A stretch of 64,000 nt of DNA from Vanilla planifolia (GCA_023846275.1 JAIUJO010000146.1:1237501-1301500); one strand, 5' to 3'; positions 38,816 through 52,066 are shown, numbered from the stretch's first letter. Translations and numbers: made by a program. The notes: generated by a model not told the origin, from the letters alone.

Positions 38816-40791
38816 ATGGATTTAAAGAAAAAAGCACAATTACATATTTATCTTCCAATAACTATCCATCTTCCTAATTTTGAAGATGTTACTATCCATG
38901 CATTACTCGATACTGGAGCTGAAGCAAGTTTACTTCAGCAAGTCTTTATCCCTAAACAATTTTGGTTACCTTTAGATACTAAAACTTCTCTTACTGATTT
39001 CATGGGACGACAAGTCCCTGTTACCCATAAAGTGGCCAACCTTGCCATTTCCATACCCGATCTTCATAATACTATTAATACTTATAAATTTAACTTTGCA
39101 TTACTTCCTTTAACTTTCAATACTGATTGTCTAATAGGATTAGATAATCTTCGCCATTTTTCTCCTTTCAACACCCACTTCTTTACTTTTGACGAACATA
39201 CCGTTCCTCGTATTCATTTTCCTGCCCATATTGCCCCTTATTACACTCCCACAGCACAGCGTGGTGAATCTTCACAAAAAACTACGCTTGTTGAAAAAAA
39301 TTGCATTTCTCATCCTATCTACACGTATAATATTCCTACTTCAAACACATTTGAAGAAACCGTTCATAAGTTACTAGAACCATTATATTCTGCTAATCCA
39401 CTTAAATGGTTTGAAAAATCTCCTCGATATTGTTCTATTGAACTCTTAGAACAATATAAAACTACAAATATACGTGTTAATAGTATAATGGTAACACCCT
39501 CAGATAAACAAGAATTTAACAGTCAAATACAAGAACTGTTAACTTTAAAATTAATACAAAAGAGTCATAGTCCTCACTCTTCTCCTGCTTTCATTGTAAG
39601 AAATCATGCTGAAATAAAAAGAGGAAAAGCTCGCATGGTTATCAACTATCGCAAGCTAAATTCCTGTACAAAATTCGATGGATATTTTATCCCAACTGCT
39701 GAGCACCTAATTAAACAGATCCAAGGTGCAAAATATTATAGCAAATTTGATGCCAAATCGGGTTTTTGGCAGATCAAACTTGCAAATCAAATATCAATAG
39801 AACTAACAGCTTTTAGTTGTCCTCAAGGACATTACGAATGGCTAGTTATGCCATTTGGATTAAAAAATGCACCTCAAATATTCCAGAAATGGATTAATTC
39901 TATTTTTGGACATCTGCCATATGTAATAGCATATATCGATGATATTCTTGTCTTTTCTTCCACCGAAGAAGAACATAAAGATCATCTGTTACATGTAATT
40001 AAGCTAATGCTAAATCATGGCATTATCTTAAGTCCAAAGAAAATAGAATTATTCAAAACAGAAATAGATTTTCTTGGAAAACAAATTACAAATGGCCAAA
40101 TACAATTACAAGACCATATATATACAAAAGTCAAGGAATTTCCTGAAAACTTTACGAGTTTAAAACAACTACAAAGTTTTTTAGGACTTCTCAATTATGG
40201 TCGAAAGTTTATTCCTAATCTCTCAACAAAAATCAAAGCCTTACAAAACAAATTAACCCTTGAACAGGCTAAGTACAAAAAAATAAATGGAGAACAACCA
40301 AGAAGATGGAATACAGATAAAATACCTATTTCCTTAAGTTCTGAAGAACAAAAGGAAATTAAACAAATAAAAAATTTCGTTACAAAAAACAAATTCTTTA
40401 TTTCCCAAAAGAAGAAGAAAATATCATCTTACAAACAGATGCTTCAGATTTATTTTGGTCAGGCGTCTTAGTAACAAATACCCAAGATATAGTAGCATAT
40501 GCTTCGGGAAAATTTACAAAAACCCAAAACAAATACTCTACTTATGACAAAGAACTATTAGCTATCAAACTAGCAATTAAAAGCTTAAAAATATATCTTC
40601 TTCATAAAGAATTCACGATAGAAACAGACAACAAATCAGTAGCACAATTTCTACAAAAAAAGACGATACACAATCCTGAAGAAAATTTAAGACGCATACG
40701 TCTTGCTCTTTATTTAGAAATATTTAATTATACTGTTAAATACATTCCTGGTTTTACTAATGTACTTGCTGATCTTCTTAGCAGGCCATGA
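38816..40791 (+). pseudogene. ORF3 protease - reverse transcriptase - RNase H, broken, copy 6
   Basis: Whole ORF3 region with recognisable protease, reverse transcriptase and RNase H sequence. It is broken (about one break) and treated as a fossil. Confidence 0.9.
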
Positions 40792-42233
40792 ACGAAGACG
40801 AACTAGCGTTTCTTAAAACAGTCTTAGAAAAAATGAAAAGGTCTGGTGAGTTCACAGAAGTAACTCACAAGAAGGCCAAAGCCCATGAAGAAGCCGAAAC
40901 ATCTAAAGCCCAACAGGCTCGTATGGAATCAGCCCAACAGGCGAAAGAAGAATCAAAAGCCCAACAGGCTACAGTCACAAAAACACAAATGGCAAACTCG
41001 CCGGCCAAAAGCTTGATCAACAAAAAAACTCAGAGTGGAATAGTTGAAAAGGGAAAAACTTTTGCTGCCTCCATAACCAAAGATTGGTATAATAAACCCC
41101 TCCAACAATCAGATCCAGAAATGTTCAATAAATTAAATGGCTGTTTCTGGGCTATACAAACGAGTGACTGGAGAGCTGCAAATTATTGGCTAACGCAGCT
41201 AGAAAAGGATTATCTGCTCAACAAGCAGATGATCTTAGAACAAAAGACAAAAGAGGACAACATCAAAAAACAAATGGAAGTCCTTTTATCCCGATCAACA
41301 GTTACTCAATCCAGCTCACTACAAACCTTAGAACAACAACTCTTTAACACAGAAACTCTTGCAGAAGTTTTTTCTACCATCCAAACATCTGATCTGATAC
41401 AATTCAGAATTAAAGATATCCTTGGATTAGTACAATTACTATCCTTAAAAAATGAAGATACAAGAAAACTCGAGGCAGAGATAGCTGTGCAGGAAATGCT
41501 ACAACTATATCAAACGAATATCCTGGATGAAGAAAAGCTACTCCAATTTTTCAAACAACTGGAAGAAACAAACATTGTCAATCTATTTCTCAATGAAGAA
41601 GTACTTTATTTAACTTCTGAAAGACCCAGAATAATTGCTTGTTATGACGAAATACCAAAATACAAACAGCATCTTCGAAAGGGAATTGTACATGAGATCT
41701 ATATCAACACTAAACACCCAGAAGACTACATAGGTTATATTCCTGACCTCTGTTCCAACATTTTAACTTCCTATACGACAAAGTTCTCGACAACATTTGT
41801 CTTTAAGATTTGGACAATTTGGGAAGAAAGGGAGTATATTAATCTATACTCTGCAATACAATTATGGATGTTAGTCAGAGAATCAGAAACACAAACTCCA
41901 AGATTAGAACCCTTTCAACTGAACCTATTTAATGAAGAATTAGTCAGAAAGCAAGCTGCTCAAGATTTCTTTCAAAAACTAGATTTTGGGACGAAATATT
42001 TGGCTAAAAAGGTCACTTCTGGAAAGACAATATTTTTAATCGACACTCTGGCAGTAGAGCAAGAAGACTTAGACCAGAGAGAAAGAAAAATGAAAAGATT
42101 CCTTCAGTCCATTAAATTAGGGAAAATAGGACTTGAAGAGAAGAAAAAATATTTTTTCAAAAATGAAAACATATCAGAACCAGAAGACATTATAGACGAA
42201 GACACCATGGAAGCACTGAACCTCGCAGAATAA
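40788..42233 (+). CDS. ORF4, probable transactivator, copy 6
   Basis: 481 codons, open, with one Arg-to-Trp difference in the conserved-looking middle region near residue 122. Confidence 0.66.
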   Translation: MNEDELAFLKTVLEKMKRSGEFTEVTHKKAKAHEEAETSKAQQARMESAQQAKEESKAQQATVTKTQMANSPAKSLINKKTQSGIVEKGKTFAASITKDWYNKPLQQSDPEMFNKLNGCFWAIQTSDWRAANYWLTQLEKDYLLNKQMILEQKTKEDNIKKQMEVLLSRSTVTQSSSLQTLEQQLFNTETLAEVFSTIQTSDLIQFRIKDILGLVQLLSLKNEDTRKLEAEIAVQEMLQLYQTNILDEEKLLQFFKQLEETNIVNLFLNEEVLYLTSERPRIIACYDEIPKYKQHLRKGIVHEIYINTKHPEDYIGYIPDLCSNILTSYTTKFSTTFVFKIWTIWEEREYINLYSAIQLWMLVRESETQTPRLEPFQLNLFNEELVRKQAAQDFFQKLDFGTKYLAKKVTSGKTIFLIDTLAVEQEDLDQRERKMKRFLQSIKLGKIGLEEKKKYFFKNENISEPEDIIDEDTMEALNLAE

Positions 42234-42539
42234 AAAGCATGGTGGGTCCAACAAAAGCAAAAAGCAAAGTGCTCCAACAAAAGCAAAGCGCACCAACAAA
42301 AGCAAAAGCAGCAAAGCACCTGGAAAGCAAATTCCACTCCCAAAAGTTGTCTGCCACCTAAAATAAAGATTCTCTACGCAATTGCTTAAACACTAAGCAT
42401 TCTAAAGTCTATAAATAGCACTCCCCAAGACAGAGGAAGATATAGGAAAAAATCCACTCTCTTTGTTCGAGTTTGTAAGTTTGGTGTGCTCTCTCTTTAG
42501 CTCAAGTTTTTTGTCAAGTTTGTCTGCGTTTGTAAAAAT
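42234..42539 (+). promoter_or_regulatory. Viral promoter region upstream of copy 7
   Basis: Triple CCAACAAAAGCAAA motif, TATAAATAG at 42410-42418, R-like stretch, then the primer-binding site of copy 7. Confidence 0.77.
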
Positions 42540-42551
42540 TGGTATCAGAGC
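42540..42551 (+). promoter_or_regulatory. tRNA-Met primer-binding site, copy 7
   Basis: TGGTATCAGAGC, as in copy 5. Confidence 0.9.
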
Positions 42552-42963
42552 TAGAAGCGCTCTAAGTCTGTAAGTTCTAACTTTATTATGTTTATAATTT
42601 CGTTTAGAATGAATAGCTAAACGTTCTACTTTGTGTTTTAATAATCTCTTTGTTTGTGCAATGGGATAGTTTTATTGCAATACTTTTGGCTGTATTTTGT
42701 ATTTTCTTCACGCTATGAGGTAGGAAACGAACCATAGCTGTGCTCCTATTTTATGTAGCAATCTACTAGGGATAGTGGTCTTTGTATGAATCCCTAACTT
42801 CCCCTAGAAAGCCACGGGAACCTTATGGTTTTGGAAGGGTAGATGTAGCCGTAAAATAGTGGGTCAAAACAGAAAATACAAAACAAACTAGAAAAAAGTA
42901 CTGCAAGAAAATAAAATCCATTCTACAAACTTAAATATTATTAAAACACAAAGACTTAAAAAA
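42552..42963 (+). promoter_or_regulatory. Viral leader with hairpin, copy 7
   Basis: Stem base 42629-42645 pairs with 42937-42953; short ORF immediately upstream. Confidence 0.72.
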
Positions 42964-43215
42964 ATGAAAGAAATTTTAGTTCCTAATGATACTTATAACT
43001 GCCAAGTATCTAAGACACAGGATTATGAACACATAATCCATTTACCTACCACAGTAGGACAAGACCCTGCTATAGCAGGCATCCTAAATTTTATCGTAGA
43101 TCAGTTAAAAGAAATCAAAGATAAAATTCAAAAACTTGAAGAAATTAATAAAATAAATAATAATAATACAACCTCTAAGTTCCATTACCTTGGAACAAAA
43201 TTAACCAAACATTAA
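42964..43215 (+). CDS. ORF1, small coiled-coil protein, copy 7
   Basis: 83 codons, unchanged relative to copy 1. Confidence 0.7.
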   Translation: MKEILVPNDTYNCQVSKTQDYEHIIHLPTTVGQDPAIAGILNFIVDQLKEIKDKIQKLEEINKINNNNTTSKFHYLGTKLTKH

Positions 43216-46206
43216 TGGTTAAAATCAAATCTTCTGATAAGATTATGGATTTAAAACAACTAGATAAATCAGTTTATTCAAAGTTCTTAGAACTTCAAAA
43301 AACAAGAAATATCCGGAGAAACCTCTAGTGAGAATCTTTATTCATATTATGAACAAAATCAACAATTAATCGACTTTTATAAATCTCAAATTAATCATAA
43401 AATTAACATGGAAAGAGGAGGAAGTAGTACACTTTATCTACCAGGACCTCCTGGTTATACACCTCAAACACCTCATGAAACTCCACCTCCACCACCAACT
43501 CATATACCTTCACCCGGACCAGAAGTCCATATGGCTGAATCACAAGGAGATAACATAGAACGAAATCATGCAACCCCTTCTTATGCAAATATGATTAATT
43601 ATGGTAAACGCTCAGATTGGCGTACCTACCATAAAAATAAAAATAGACATTTAGAAGAAAGAAGAGATTCATCTACATGGGGTTTAACATTAAACATTGA
43701 TCATATACCATATAAAAAAATAAAGAATTATTGTGTCGAATGGGCACAAAAAATAAAAGGAACCATATTTATGCTTCCTCCCGCTATGACAGTTGCAGAA
43801 TATATACAATTTGCAACATCTTATTGGGAAGGCAATGCATTATCTTGGTTAACAAATTTTGAAAAAAATAACACAACAGAATGTCAAACTATTTTACAAC
43901 AACCTACTAAACAATCAGCTATAGAACTATTGGTATCCCTACTAGTAGCTGATTTTGTTGGAACAGAATGGAATGAAAATCAAAATTATGAAGAAAAACT
44001 TCACAAAATGAAGTTATGTGATATATGTATGTTAGATGAATTCGTAGCCACATACATCGGATACATTTATCATCTAGAGAAAATGCCACAACAAGAATTT
44101 TGGATACAAGGTTTCTTTTCCAAAATTCCTTTTCCTTGGAATAACATAATTTCTGATAAATATAAAGAATTAATCACCTCTCAAGGAATTACTAAACCCC
44201 ATAACACTGGTATGCTCAGAAGAGCATGTGCAGAAGTTATGGAAAAAACTTGTGAAAATACATCAGCTCAAAAGGAAATGAGTAGAAACTTAAAATCCTC
44301 TAGAATGGGCTACAATTGTTGTTCAAAATTTTCGGAAGACTTAAATTATGTATATGGATGTCCTCCAGTTTATGATTGGAGAAGATATTCGAAACCTTCT
44401 TTTAAACAAAAAAGAAAACACAAATATAAAATTACTAAAAGAAAATGGACACCTGAATTTAAATCAAATAAAAAATATCGAAAGAAAAAATTTGTTAAAA
44501 AATATAGTAAAAAGAAAGGTAAAAAACATTGTAGATGTTTTAAATGCAACAAGGAAGGGCATTATGCCAATGAATGCCCAATAAACATTAAAAAAGTCTT
44601 TATCTCAAACCTAGACGACTATTCTATAAATATCGGAACTATAGATGAAATAACAGAAGACAGTTCTGTTTATGAAATTACATCTTGTTCAAATTCAAAC
44701 TCCACAGAGTCTGAATCCGACTCCATAGAGTCAAACTTTGAACACCCCGAGATCGAAAAACTCAAAATCAATATGATTACTATAAATAAAACATTAACTC
44801 AAATAAAGGTTATACCTTTATTACCATCCCTAAAACTTCCAAAAAAAGAAAGAATATCCTCACCAGGATATACCATCTATATGGGTAAAATGCTTAGGTT
44901 AAAACGTTATCGAACCACAGAGATAACGTTAGATCTAATCATTTTAATACCTTTTGGCTATTATGGAATAATACATAATATTCCACATCATGCCAAAGAA
45001 AACATTTTTATTACTCATGGGATTATAGAACCCATGACTTACGAAGCTCCAAAGATTTTAATGAAAAATACTAGTTTAGAAGATTGGGATTATCTCATCC
45101 GACCAAACGATGCAATTGGAACATTAGTCATCCATAAATATGAAGATTTTCCAATCATAACCTCTGAAACAGCTACAGATAATCCTGAAAATTCTGAAAA
45201 ATATCGAGAATTCAGAATTAATATGAATACAATTACTTCTGAAGAAATAAATACTTCAGAATTACATGACAGTATAGGAGAACAATTTGAAGTAACCGAT
45301 GAAGATTTAGAAAAATTAAAAGAGGCTATACCTCATGGAGAAAAAAATGAAATTTATAAAGCCCCTTCTTTTAAATCTCGTTTTTTAAATAAACATACTT
45401 ATATTTTCGAACGAATGCAAGGAAACATAGAATTAAAAGGAGACGATGACTTAACATCAATTAATCTATTAAATAAAAACAAAATAGATAAATTAAAAAA
45501 CAAATATCCCAAAATGAAATACCTACACATAGGTATGATACAATTAAAGATTACTGCTCTATTCCGTAGTGGAATAGATACTCCAATAATGATCGTTTGT
45601 ATGGACGAACGAATCATTAACAATCCTTTAAGTAGCATTATTGGAGGAGCCAAATCCAATCTTGCTAATCGCTTATTTGGAATCAATATTCATCCTGACT
45701 TTTGTATAAGTCTAGAAGACCAAAATATTGAAAAAACTTGTACTTTATCTATAAGCCTTAAAGGTATACAACTGTTACCTGGATCAAAAATCCTAGGAAT
45801 TCAATGGGAACATTGTATGGCTTTAAATGACACATCAACATTTAGATCCATAACCCCAAACAATTTTGTAAAACTCTTCAATGTTGGCATTGGAAAAACT
45901 ATACAACCCAAAGTTGTAGACCTTAAACATCTAAAATTAGATACTGATATACAACTTTTTGTTAAAACCCTTAAACCTAAGGTTCAAATACCTGTTGAAT
46001 ACTTTATTGCATCTGGTAATACAATTTCAACAGTAATAAAAAATCCTATTAATCGAACAACTTCTTCTCTTAACCTTCCAAGACATTATGAAGAAGGAGA
46101 ATCATCTGACTCACCTAGATCTAGTATTCATATTCCAATACAAGATCCTTTAGAAGGTCGAACTCTACGCCTTCTTGAAAATAAAAAATTCATTCCACCT
46201 CCTTGA
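43215..46206 (+). pseudogene. ORF2 coat - dUTPase-like - movement polyprotein, broken, copy 7
   Basis: Whole ORF2 region with coat, zinc knuckle, dUTPase-like and movement-protein sequence. It is broken (about one break) and treated as a fossil. Confidence 0.88.
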
Positions 46207-46446
46207 ATGGATTTAAAGAAAAAAGCACAATTACATATTTATCTTCCAATAACTATCCATCTTCCTAATTTTGAAGATGTTACTATCCATGCATTACTCG
46301 ATACTGGAGCTGAAGCAAGTTTACTTCAGCAAGTCTTTATCCCTAAACAATTTTGGTTACCTTTAGATACTAAAACTTCTCTTACTGATTTCATGGGACG
46401 ACAAGTCCCTGTTACCCATAAAGTGGCCAACCTTGCCATTTCCATA
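46207..46446 (+). pseudogene. ORF3 5' part (protease), copy 7
   Basis: Start of ORF3 with the DTGA protease motif, up to the join with copy 8. The open frame runs a few codons into the copy 8 leader by chance. Confidence 0.85.
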
Positions 46447-46846
46447 AAGTCTGTAAGTTCTAACTTTATTATGTTTATAATTTCGTTTAGAATGAATAGC
46501 TAAACGTTCTACTTTGTGTTTTAATAATCTCTTTGTTTGTGCAATGGGATAGTTTTATTGCAATACTTTTGGCTGTATTTTGTATTTTCTTCACGCTATG
46601 AGGTAGGAAACGAACCATAGCTGTGCTCCTATTTTATGTAGCAATCTACTAGGGATAGTGGTCTTTGTATGAATCCCTAACTTCCCCTAGAAAGCCACGG
46701 GAACCTTATGGTTTTGGAAGGGTAGATGTAGCCGTAAAATAGTGGGTCAAAACAGAAAATACAAAACAAACTAGAAAAAAGTACTGCAAGAAAATAAAAT
46801 CCATTCTACAAACTTAAATATTATTAAAACACAAAGACTTAAAAAA
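46447..46846 (+). promoter_or_regulatory. Viral leader with hairpin, copy 8
   Basis: Stem base 46512-46528 pairs with 46820-46836. No viral promoter precedes this copy directly; the upstream neighbour is the cut ORF3 of copy 7. Confidence 0.72.
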
Positions 46847-47098
46847 ATGAAAGAAATTTTAGTTCCTAATGATACTTATAACTGCCAAGTATCTAAGACA
46901 CAGGATTATGAACACATAATCCATTTACCTACCACAGTAGGACAAGACCCTGCTATAGCAGGCATCCTAAATTTTATCGTAGATCAGTTAAAAGAAATCA
47001 AAGATAAAATTCAAAAACTTGAAGAAATTAATAAAATAAATAATAATAATACAACCTCTAAGTTCCATTACCTTGGAACAAAATTAACCAAACATTAA
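46847..47098 (+). CDS. ORF1, small coiled-coil protein, copy 8
   Basis: 83 codons, unchanged relative to copy 1. Confidence 0.7.
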   Translation: MKEILVPNDTYNCQVSKTQDYEHIIHLPTTVGQDPAIAGILNFIVDQLKEIKDKIQKLEEINKINNNNTTSKFHYLGTKLTKH

Positions 47099-50088
47099 TG
47101 GTTAAAATCAAATCTTCTGATAAGATTATGGATTTAAAACAACTAGATAAATCAGTTTATTCAAAGTTCTTAGAACTTCATAAACAAGAAATATCCGGAG
47201 AAACCTCTAGTGAGAATCTTTATTCATATTATGAACAAAATCAACAATTAATCGACTTTTATAAATCTCAAATTAATCATAAAATTAACATGGAAAGAGG
47301 AGAAAGTAGTACACTTTATCTACCAGGACCTCCTGGTTATACACCTCAAACACCTCATGAAACTCCACCTCCACCACCAACTCATATACCTTCACCCGGA
47401 CCAGAAGTCCATATGGCTGAATCACAAGGAGATAACATAGAACGAAATCATGCAACCCCTTCTTATGCAAATATGATTAATTATGGTAAACGCTCAGATT
47501 GGCGTACCTACCATAAAAATAAAAATAGACATTTAGAAGAAAGAAGAGATTCATCTACATGGGGTTTAACATTAAACATTGATCATATACCATATAAAAA
47601 AATAAAGAATTATTGTGTCGAATGGGCACAAAAAATAAAAGGAACCATATTTATGCTTCCTCCCGCTATGACAGTTGCAGAATATATACAATTTGCAACA
47701 TCTTATTGGGAAGGCAATGCATTATCTTGGTTAACAAATTTTGAAAAAAATAACACAACAGAATGTCAAACTATTTTACAACAACCTACTAAACAATCAG
47801 CTATAGAACTATTGGTATCCCTACTAGTAGCTGATTTTGTTGGAACAGAATGGAATGAAAATCAAAATTATGAAGAAAAACTTCACAAAATGAAGTTATG
47901 TGATATATGTATGTTAGATGAATTCGTAGCCACATACATCGGATACATTTATCATCTAGAGAAAATGCCACAACAAGAATTTTGGATACAAGGTTTCTTT
48001 TCCAAAATTCCTTTTCCTTGGAATAACATAATTTCTGATAAATATAAAGAATTAATCACCTCTCAAGGAATTACTAAACCCCATAACACTGGTATGCTCA
48101 GAAGAGCATGTGCAGAAGTTATGGAAAAAACTTGTGAAAATACATCAGCTCAAAAGGAAATGAGTAGAAACTTAAAATCCTCTAGAATGGGCTACAATTG
48201 TTGTTCAAAATTTTCGGAAGACTTAAATTATGTATATGGATGTCCTCCAGTTTATGATTGGAGAAGATATTCGAAACCTTCTTTTAAACAAAAAAGAAAA
48301 CACAAATATAAAATTACTAAAAGAAAATGGACACCTGAATTTAAATCAAATAAAAAATATCGAAAGAAAAAATTTGTTAAAAAATATAGTAAAAAGAAAG
48401 GTAAAAAACATTGTAGATGTTTTAAATGCAACAAGGAAGGGCATTATGCCAATGAATGCCCAATAAACATTAAAAAAGTCTTTATCTCAAACCTAGACGA
48501 CTATTCTATAAATATCGGAACTATAGATGAAATAACAGAAGACAGTTCTGTTTATGAAATTACATCTTGTTCAAATTCAAACTCCACAGAGTCTGAATCC
48601 GACTCCATAGAGTCAAACTTTGAACACCCCGAGATCGAAAAACTCAAAATCAATATGATTACTATAAATAAAACATTAACTCAAATAAAGGTTATACCTT
48701 TATTACCATCCCTAAAACTTCCAAAAAAAGAAAGAATATCCTCACCAGGATATACCATCTATATGGGTAAAATGCTTAGGTTAAAACGTTATCGAACCAC
48801 AGAGATAACGTTAGATCTAATCATTTTAATACCTTTTGGCTATTATGGAATAATACATAATATTCCACATCATGCCAAAGAAAACATTTTTATTACTCAT
48901 GGGATTATAGAACCCATGACTTACGAAGCTCCAAAGATTTTAATGAAAAATACTAGTTTAGAAGATTGGGATTATCTCATCCGACCAAACAATGCAATTG
49001 GAACATTAGTCATCCATAAATATGAAGATTTTCCAATCATAACCTCTGAAACAGCTACAGATAATCCTGAAAATTCTGAAAAATATCGAGAATTCAGAAT
49101 TAATATGAATACAATTACTTCTGAAGAAATAAATACTTCAGAATTACATGACAGTATAGGAGAACAATTTGAAGTAACCGATGAAGATTTAGAAAAATTA
49201 AAAGAGGCTATACCTCATGGAGAAAAAAATGAAATTTATAAAGCCCCTTCTTTTAAATCTCGTTTTTTAAATAAACATACTTATATTTTCGAACGAATGC
49301 AAGGAAACATAGAATTAAAAGGAGACGATGACTTAACATCAATTAATCTATTAAATAAAAACAAAATAGATAAATTAAAAAACAAATATCCCAAAATGAA
49401 ATACCTACACATAGGTATGATACAATTAAAGATTACTGCTCTATTCCGTAGTGGAATAGATACTCCAATAATGATCGTTTGTATGGACGAACGAATCATT
49501 AACAATCCTTTAAGTAGCATTATTGGAGGAGCCAAATCCAATCTTGCTAATCGCTTATTTGGAATCAATATTCATCCTGACTTTTGTATAAGTCTAGAAG
49601 ACCAAAATATTGAAAAAACTTGTACTTTATCTATAAGCCTTAAAGGTATACAACTGTTACCTGGATCAAAAATCCTAGGAATTCAATGGGAACATTGTAT
49701 GGCTTTAAATGACACATCAACATTTAGATCCATAACCCCAAACAATTTTGTAAAACTCTTCAATGTTGGCATTGGAAAAACTATACAACCCAAAGTTGTA
49801 GACCTTAAACATCTAAAATTAGATACTGATATACAACTTTTTGTTAAAACCCTTAAACCTAAGGTTCAAATACCTGTTGAATACTTTATTGCATCTGTTA
49901 ATACAATTTCAACAGTAATAAAAAATCCTATTAATCGAACAACTTCTTCTCTTAACCTTCCAAGACATTATGAAGAAGGAGAATCATCTGACTCACCTAG
50001 ATCTAGTATTCATATTCCAATACAAGATCCTTTAGAAGGTCGAACTCTACGCCTTCTTGAAAATAAAAAATTCATTCCACCTCCTTGA
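47098..50088 (+). CDS. ORF2 coat - dUTPase-like - movement polyprotein, copy 8
   Basis: 996 codons, open. Three private substitutions are visible: one in the N-terminal region, one in the dUTPase-like region and one near the movement-protein C-terminus. Confidence 0.89.
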   Translation: MVKIKSSDKIMDLKQLDKSVYSKFLELHKQEISGETSSENLYSYYEQNQQLIDFYKSQINHKINMERGESSTLYLPGPPGYTPQTPHETPPPPPTHIPSPGPEVHMAESQGDNIERNHATPSYANMINYGKRSDWRTYHKNKNRHLEERRDSSTWGLTLNIDHIPYKKIKNYCVEWAQKIKGTIFMLPPAMTVAEYIQFATSYWEGNALSWLTNFEKNNTTECQTILQQPTKQSAIELLVSLLVADFVGTEWNENQNYEEKLHKMKLCDICMLDEFVATYIGYIYHLEKMPQQEFWIQGFFSKIPFPWNNIISDKYKELITSQGITKPHNTGMLRRACAEVMEKTCENTSAQKEMSRNLKSSRMGYNCCSKFSEDLNYVYGCPPVYDWRRYSKPSFKQKRKHKYKITKRKWTPEFKSNKKYRKKKFVKKYSKKKGKKHCRCFKCNKEGHYANECPINIKKVFISNLDDYSINIGTIDEITEDSSVYEITSCSNSNSTESESDSIESNFEHPEIEKLKINMITINKTLTQIKVIPLLPSLKLPKKERISSPGYTIYMGKMLRLKRYRTTEITLDLIILIPFGYYGIIHNIPHHAKENIFITHGIIEPMTYEAPKILMKNTSLEDWDYLIRPNNAIGTLVIHKYEDFPIITSETATDNPENSEKYREFRINMNTITSEEINTSELHDSIGEQFEVTDEDLEKLKEAIPHGEKNEIYKAPSFKSRFLNKHTYIFERMQGNIELKGDDDLTSINLLNKNKIDKLKNKYPKMKYLHIGMIQLKITALFRSGIDTPIMIVCMDERIINNPLSSIIGGAKSNLANRLFGINIHPDFCISLEDQNIEKTCTLSISLKGIQLLPGSKILGIQWEHCMALNDTSTFRSITPNNFVKLFNVGIGKTIQPKVVDLKHLKLDTDIQLFVKTLKPKVQIPVEYFIASVNTISTVIKNPINRTTSSLNLPRHYEEGESSDSPRSSIHIPIQDPLEGRTLRLLENKKFIPPP

Positions 50089-52066
50089 ATGGATTTAAAG
50101 AAAAAAGCACAATTACATATTTATCTTCCAATAACTATCCATCTTCCTAATTTTGAAGATGTTACTATCCATGCATTACTCGATACTGGAGCTGAAGCAA
50201 GTTTACTTCAGCAAGTCTTTATCCCTAAACAATTTTGGTTACCTTTAGATACTAAAACTTCTCTTACTGATTTCATGGGACGACAAGTCCCTGTTACCCA
50301 TAAAGTGGCCAACCTTGCCATTTCCATACCCGATCTTCATAATACTATTAATACTTATAAATTTAACTTTGCATTACTTCCTTTAACTTTCAATACTGAT
50401 TGTCTAATAGGATTAGATAATCTTCGCCATTTTTCTCCTTTCAACACCCACTTCTTTACTTTTGAAGAACATACCGTTCCTCGTATTCATTTTCCTGCCC
50501 ATATTGCCCCTTATTACACTCCCACAGCACAGCGTGGTGAATCTTCACAAAAAACTACGCTTGTTGAAAAAAATTGCATTTCTCATCCTATCTACACGTA
50601 TAATATTCCTACTTCAAACACATTTGAAGAAACCGTTCATAAGTTACTAGAACCATTATATTCTGCTAATCCACTTAAATGGTTTGAAAAATCTCCTCGA
50701 TATTGTTCTATTGAACTCTTAGAACAATATAAAACTACAAATATACGTGTTAATAGTATAATGGTAACACCCTCAGATAAACAAGAATTTAACAGTCAAA
50801 TACAAGAACTGTTAACTTTAAAATTAATACAAAAGAGTCATAGTCCTCACTCTTCTCCTGCTTTCATTGTAAGAAATCATGCTGAAATAAAAAGAGGAAA
50901 AGCTCGCATGGTTATCAACTATCGCAAGCTAAATTCCTGTACAAAATTCGATGGATATTTTATCCCAACTGCTGAGCACCTAATTAAACAGATCCAAGGT
51001 GCAAAATATTATAGCAAATTTGATGCCAAATCGGGTTTTTGGCAGATCAAACTTGCAAATCAAATATCAATAGAACTAACAGCTTTTAGTTGTCCTCAAG
51101 GACATTACGAATGGCTAGTTATGCCATTTGGATTAAAAAATGCACCTCAAATATTCCAGAAATGGATTAATTCTATTTTTGGACATCTGCCATATGTAGT
51201 AGCATATATCGATGATATTCTTGTCTTTTCTTCCACCGAAGAAGAACATAAAGATCATCTGTTACATGTAATTAAGCTAATGCTAAATCATGGCATTATC
51301 TTAAGTCCAAAGAAAATAGAATTATTCAAAACAGAAATAGATTTTCTTGGAAAACAAATTACAAATGGCCAAATACAATTACAAGACCATATATATACAA
51401 AAGTCAAGGAATTTCCTGAAAACTTTACGAGTTTAAAACAACTACAAAGTTTTTTAGGACTTCTCAATTATGGTCGAAAGTTTATTCCTAATCTCTCAAC
51501 AAAAATCAAAGCCTTACAAAACAAATTAACCCTTGAACAGGCTAAGTACAAAAAAATAAATGGAGAACAACCAAGAAGATGGAATACAGATAAAATACCT
51601 ATTTCCTTAAGTTCTGAAGAACAAAAGGAAATTAAACAAATAAAAAATTTCGTTACAAAAAAACAAATTCTTTATTTCCCAAAAGAAGAAGAAAATATCA
51701 TCTTACAAACAGATGCTTCAGATTTATTTTGGTCAGGCGTCTTAGTAACAAATACCCAAGATATAGTAGCATATGCTTCGGGAAAATTTACAAAAACCCA
51801 AAACAAATACTCTACTTATGACAAAGAACTATTAGCTATCAAACTAGCAATTAAAAGCTTAAAAATATATCTTCTTCATAAAGAATTCACGATAGAAACA
51901 GACAACAAATCAGTAGCACAATTTCTACAAAAAAAAGACGATACACAATCCTGAAGAAAATTTAAGACGCATACGTCTTGCTCTTTATTTAGAAATATTT
52001 AATTATACTGTTAAATACATTCCTGGTTTTACTAATGTACTTGCTGATCTTCTTAGCAGGCCATGA
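50089..52066 (+). pseudogene. ORF3 protease - reverse transcriptase - RNase H, broken, copy 8
   Basis: Complete ORF3 region with protease, reverse transcriptase and RNase H sequence. It is broken (about one break) and treated as a fossil. Confidence 0.9.

Larger units (their letters stand above)
35162..42539 (+). mobile_element. Endogenous pararetrovirus copy 6, full unit with about one break
   Basis: Leader, ORF1-ORF4 and promoter region in normal order, head-to-tail between copies 5 and 7. ORF1 spacing is 7,377 bp back to copy 5 and 7,390 bp on to copy 7. Broken once, in ORF3. Confidence 0.95.
42540..46446 (+). mobile_element. Endogenous pararetrovirus copy 7, 5' half
   Basis: Primer-binding motif, leader, ORF1, ORF2 and the first part of ORF3. 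It ends where the leader of copy 8 begins, with no shared bases at the join. It is broken: partial, with about one further break. Confidence 0.93.
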
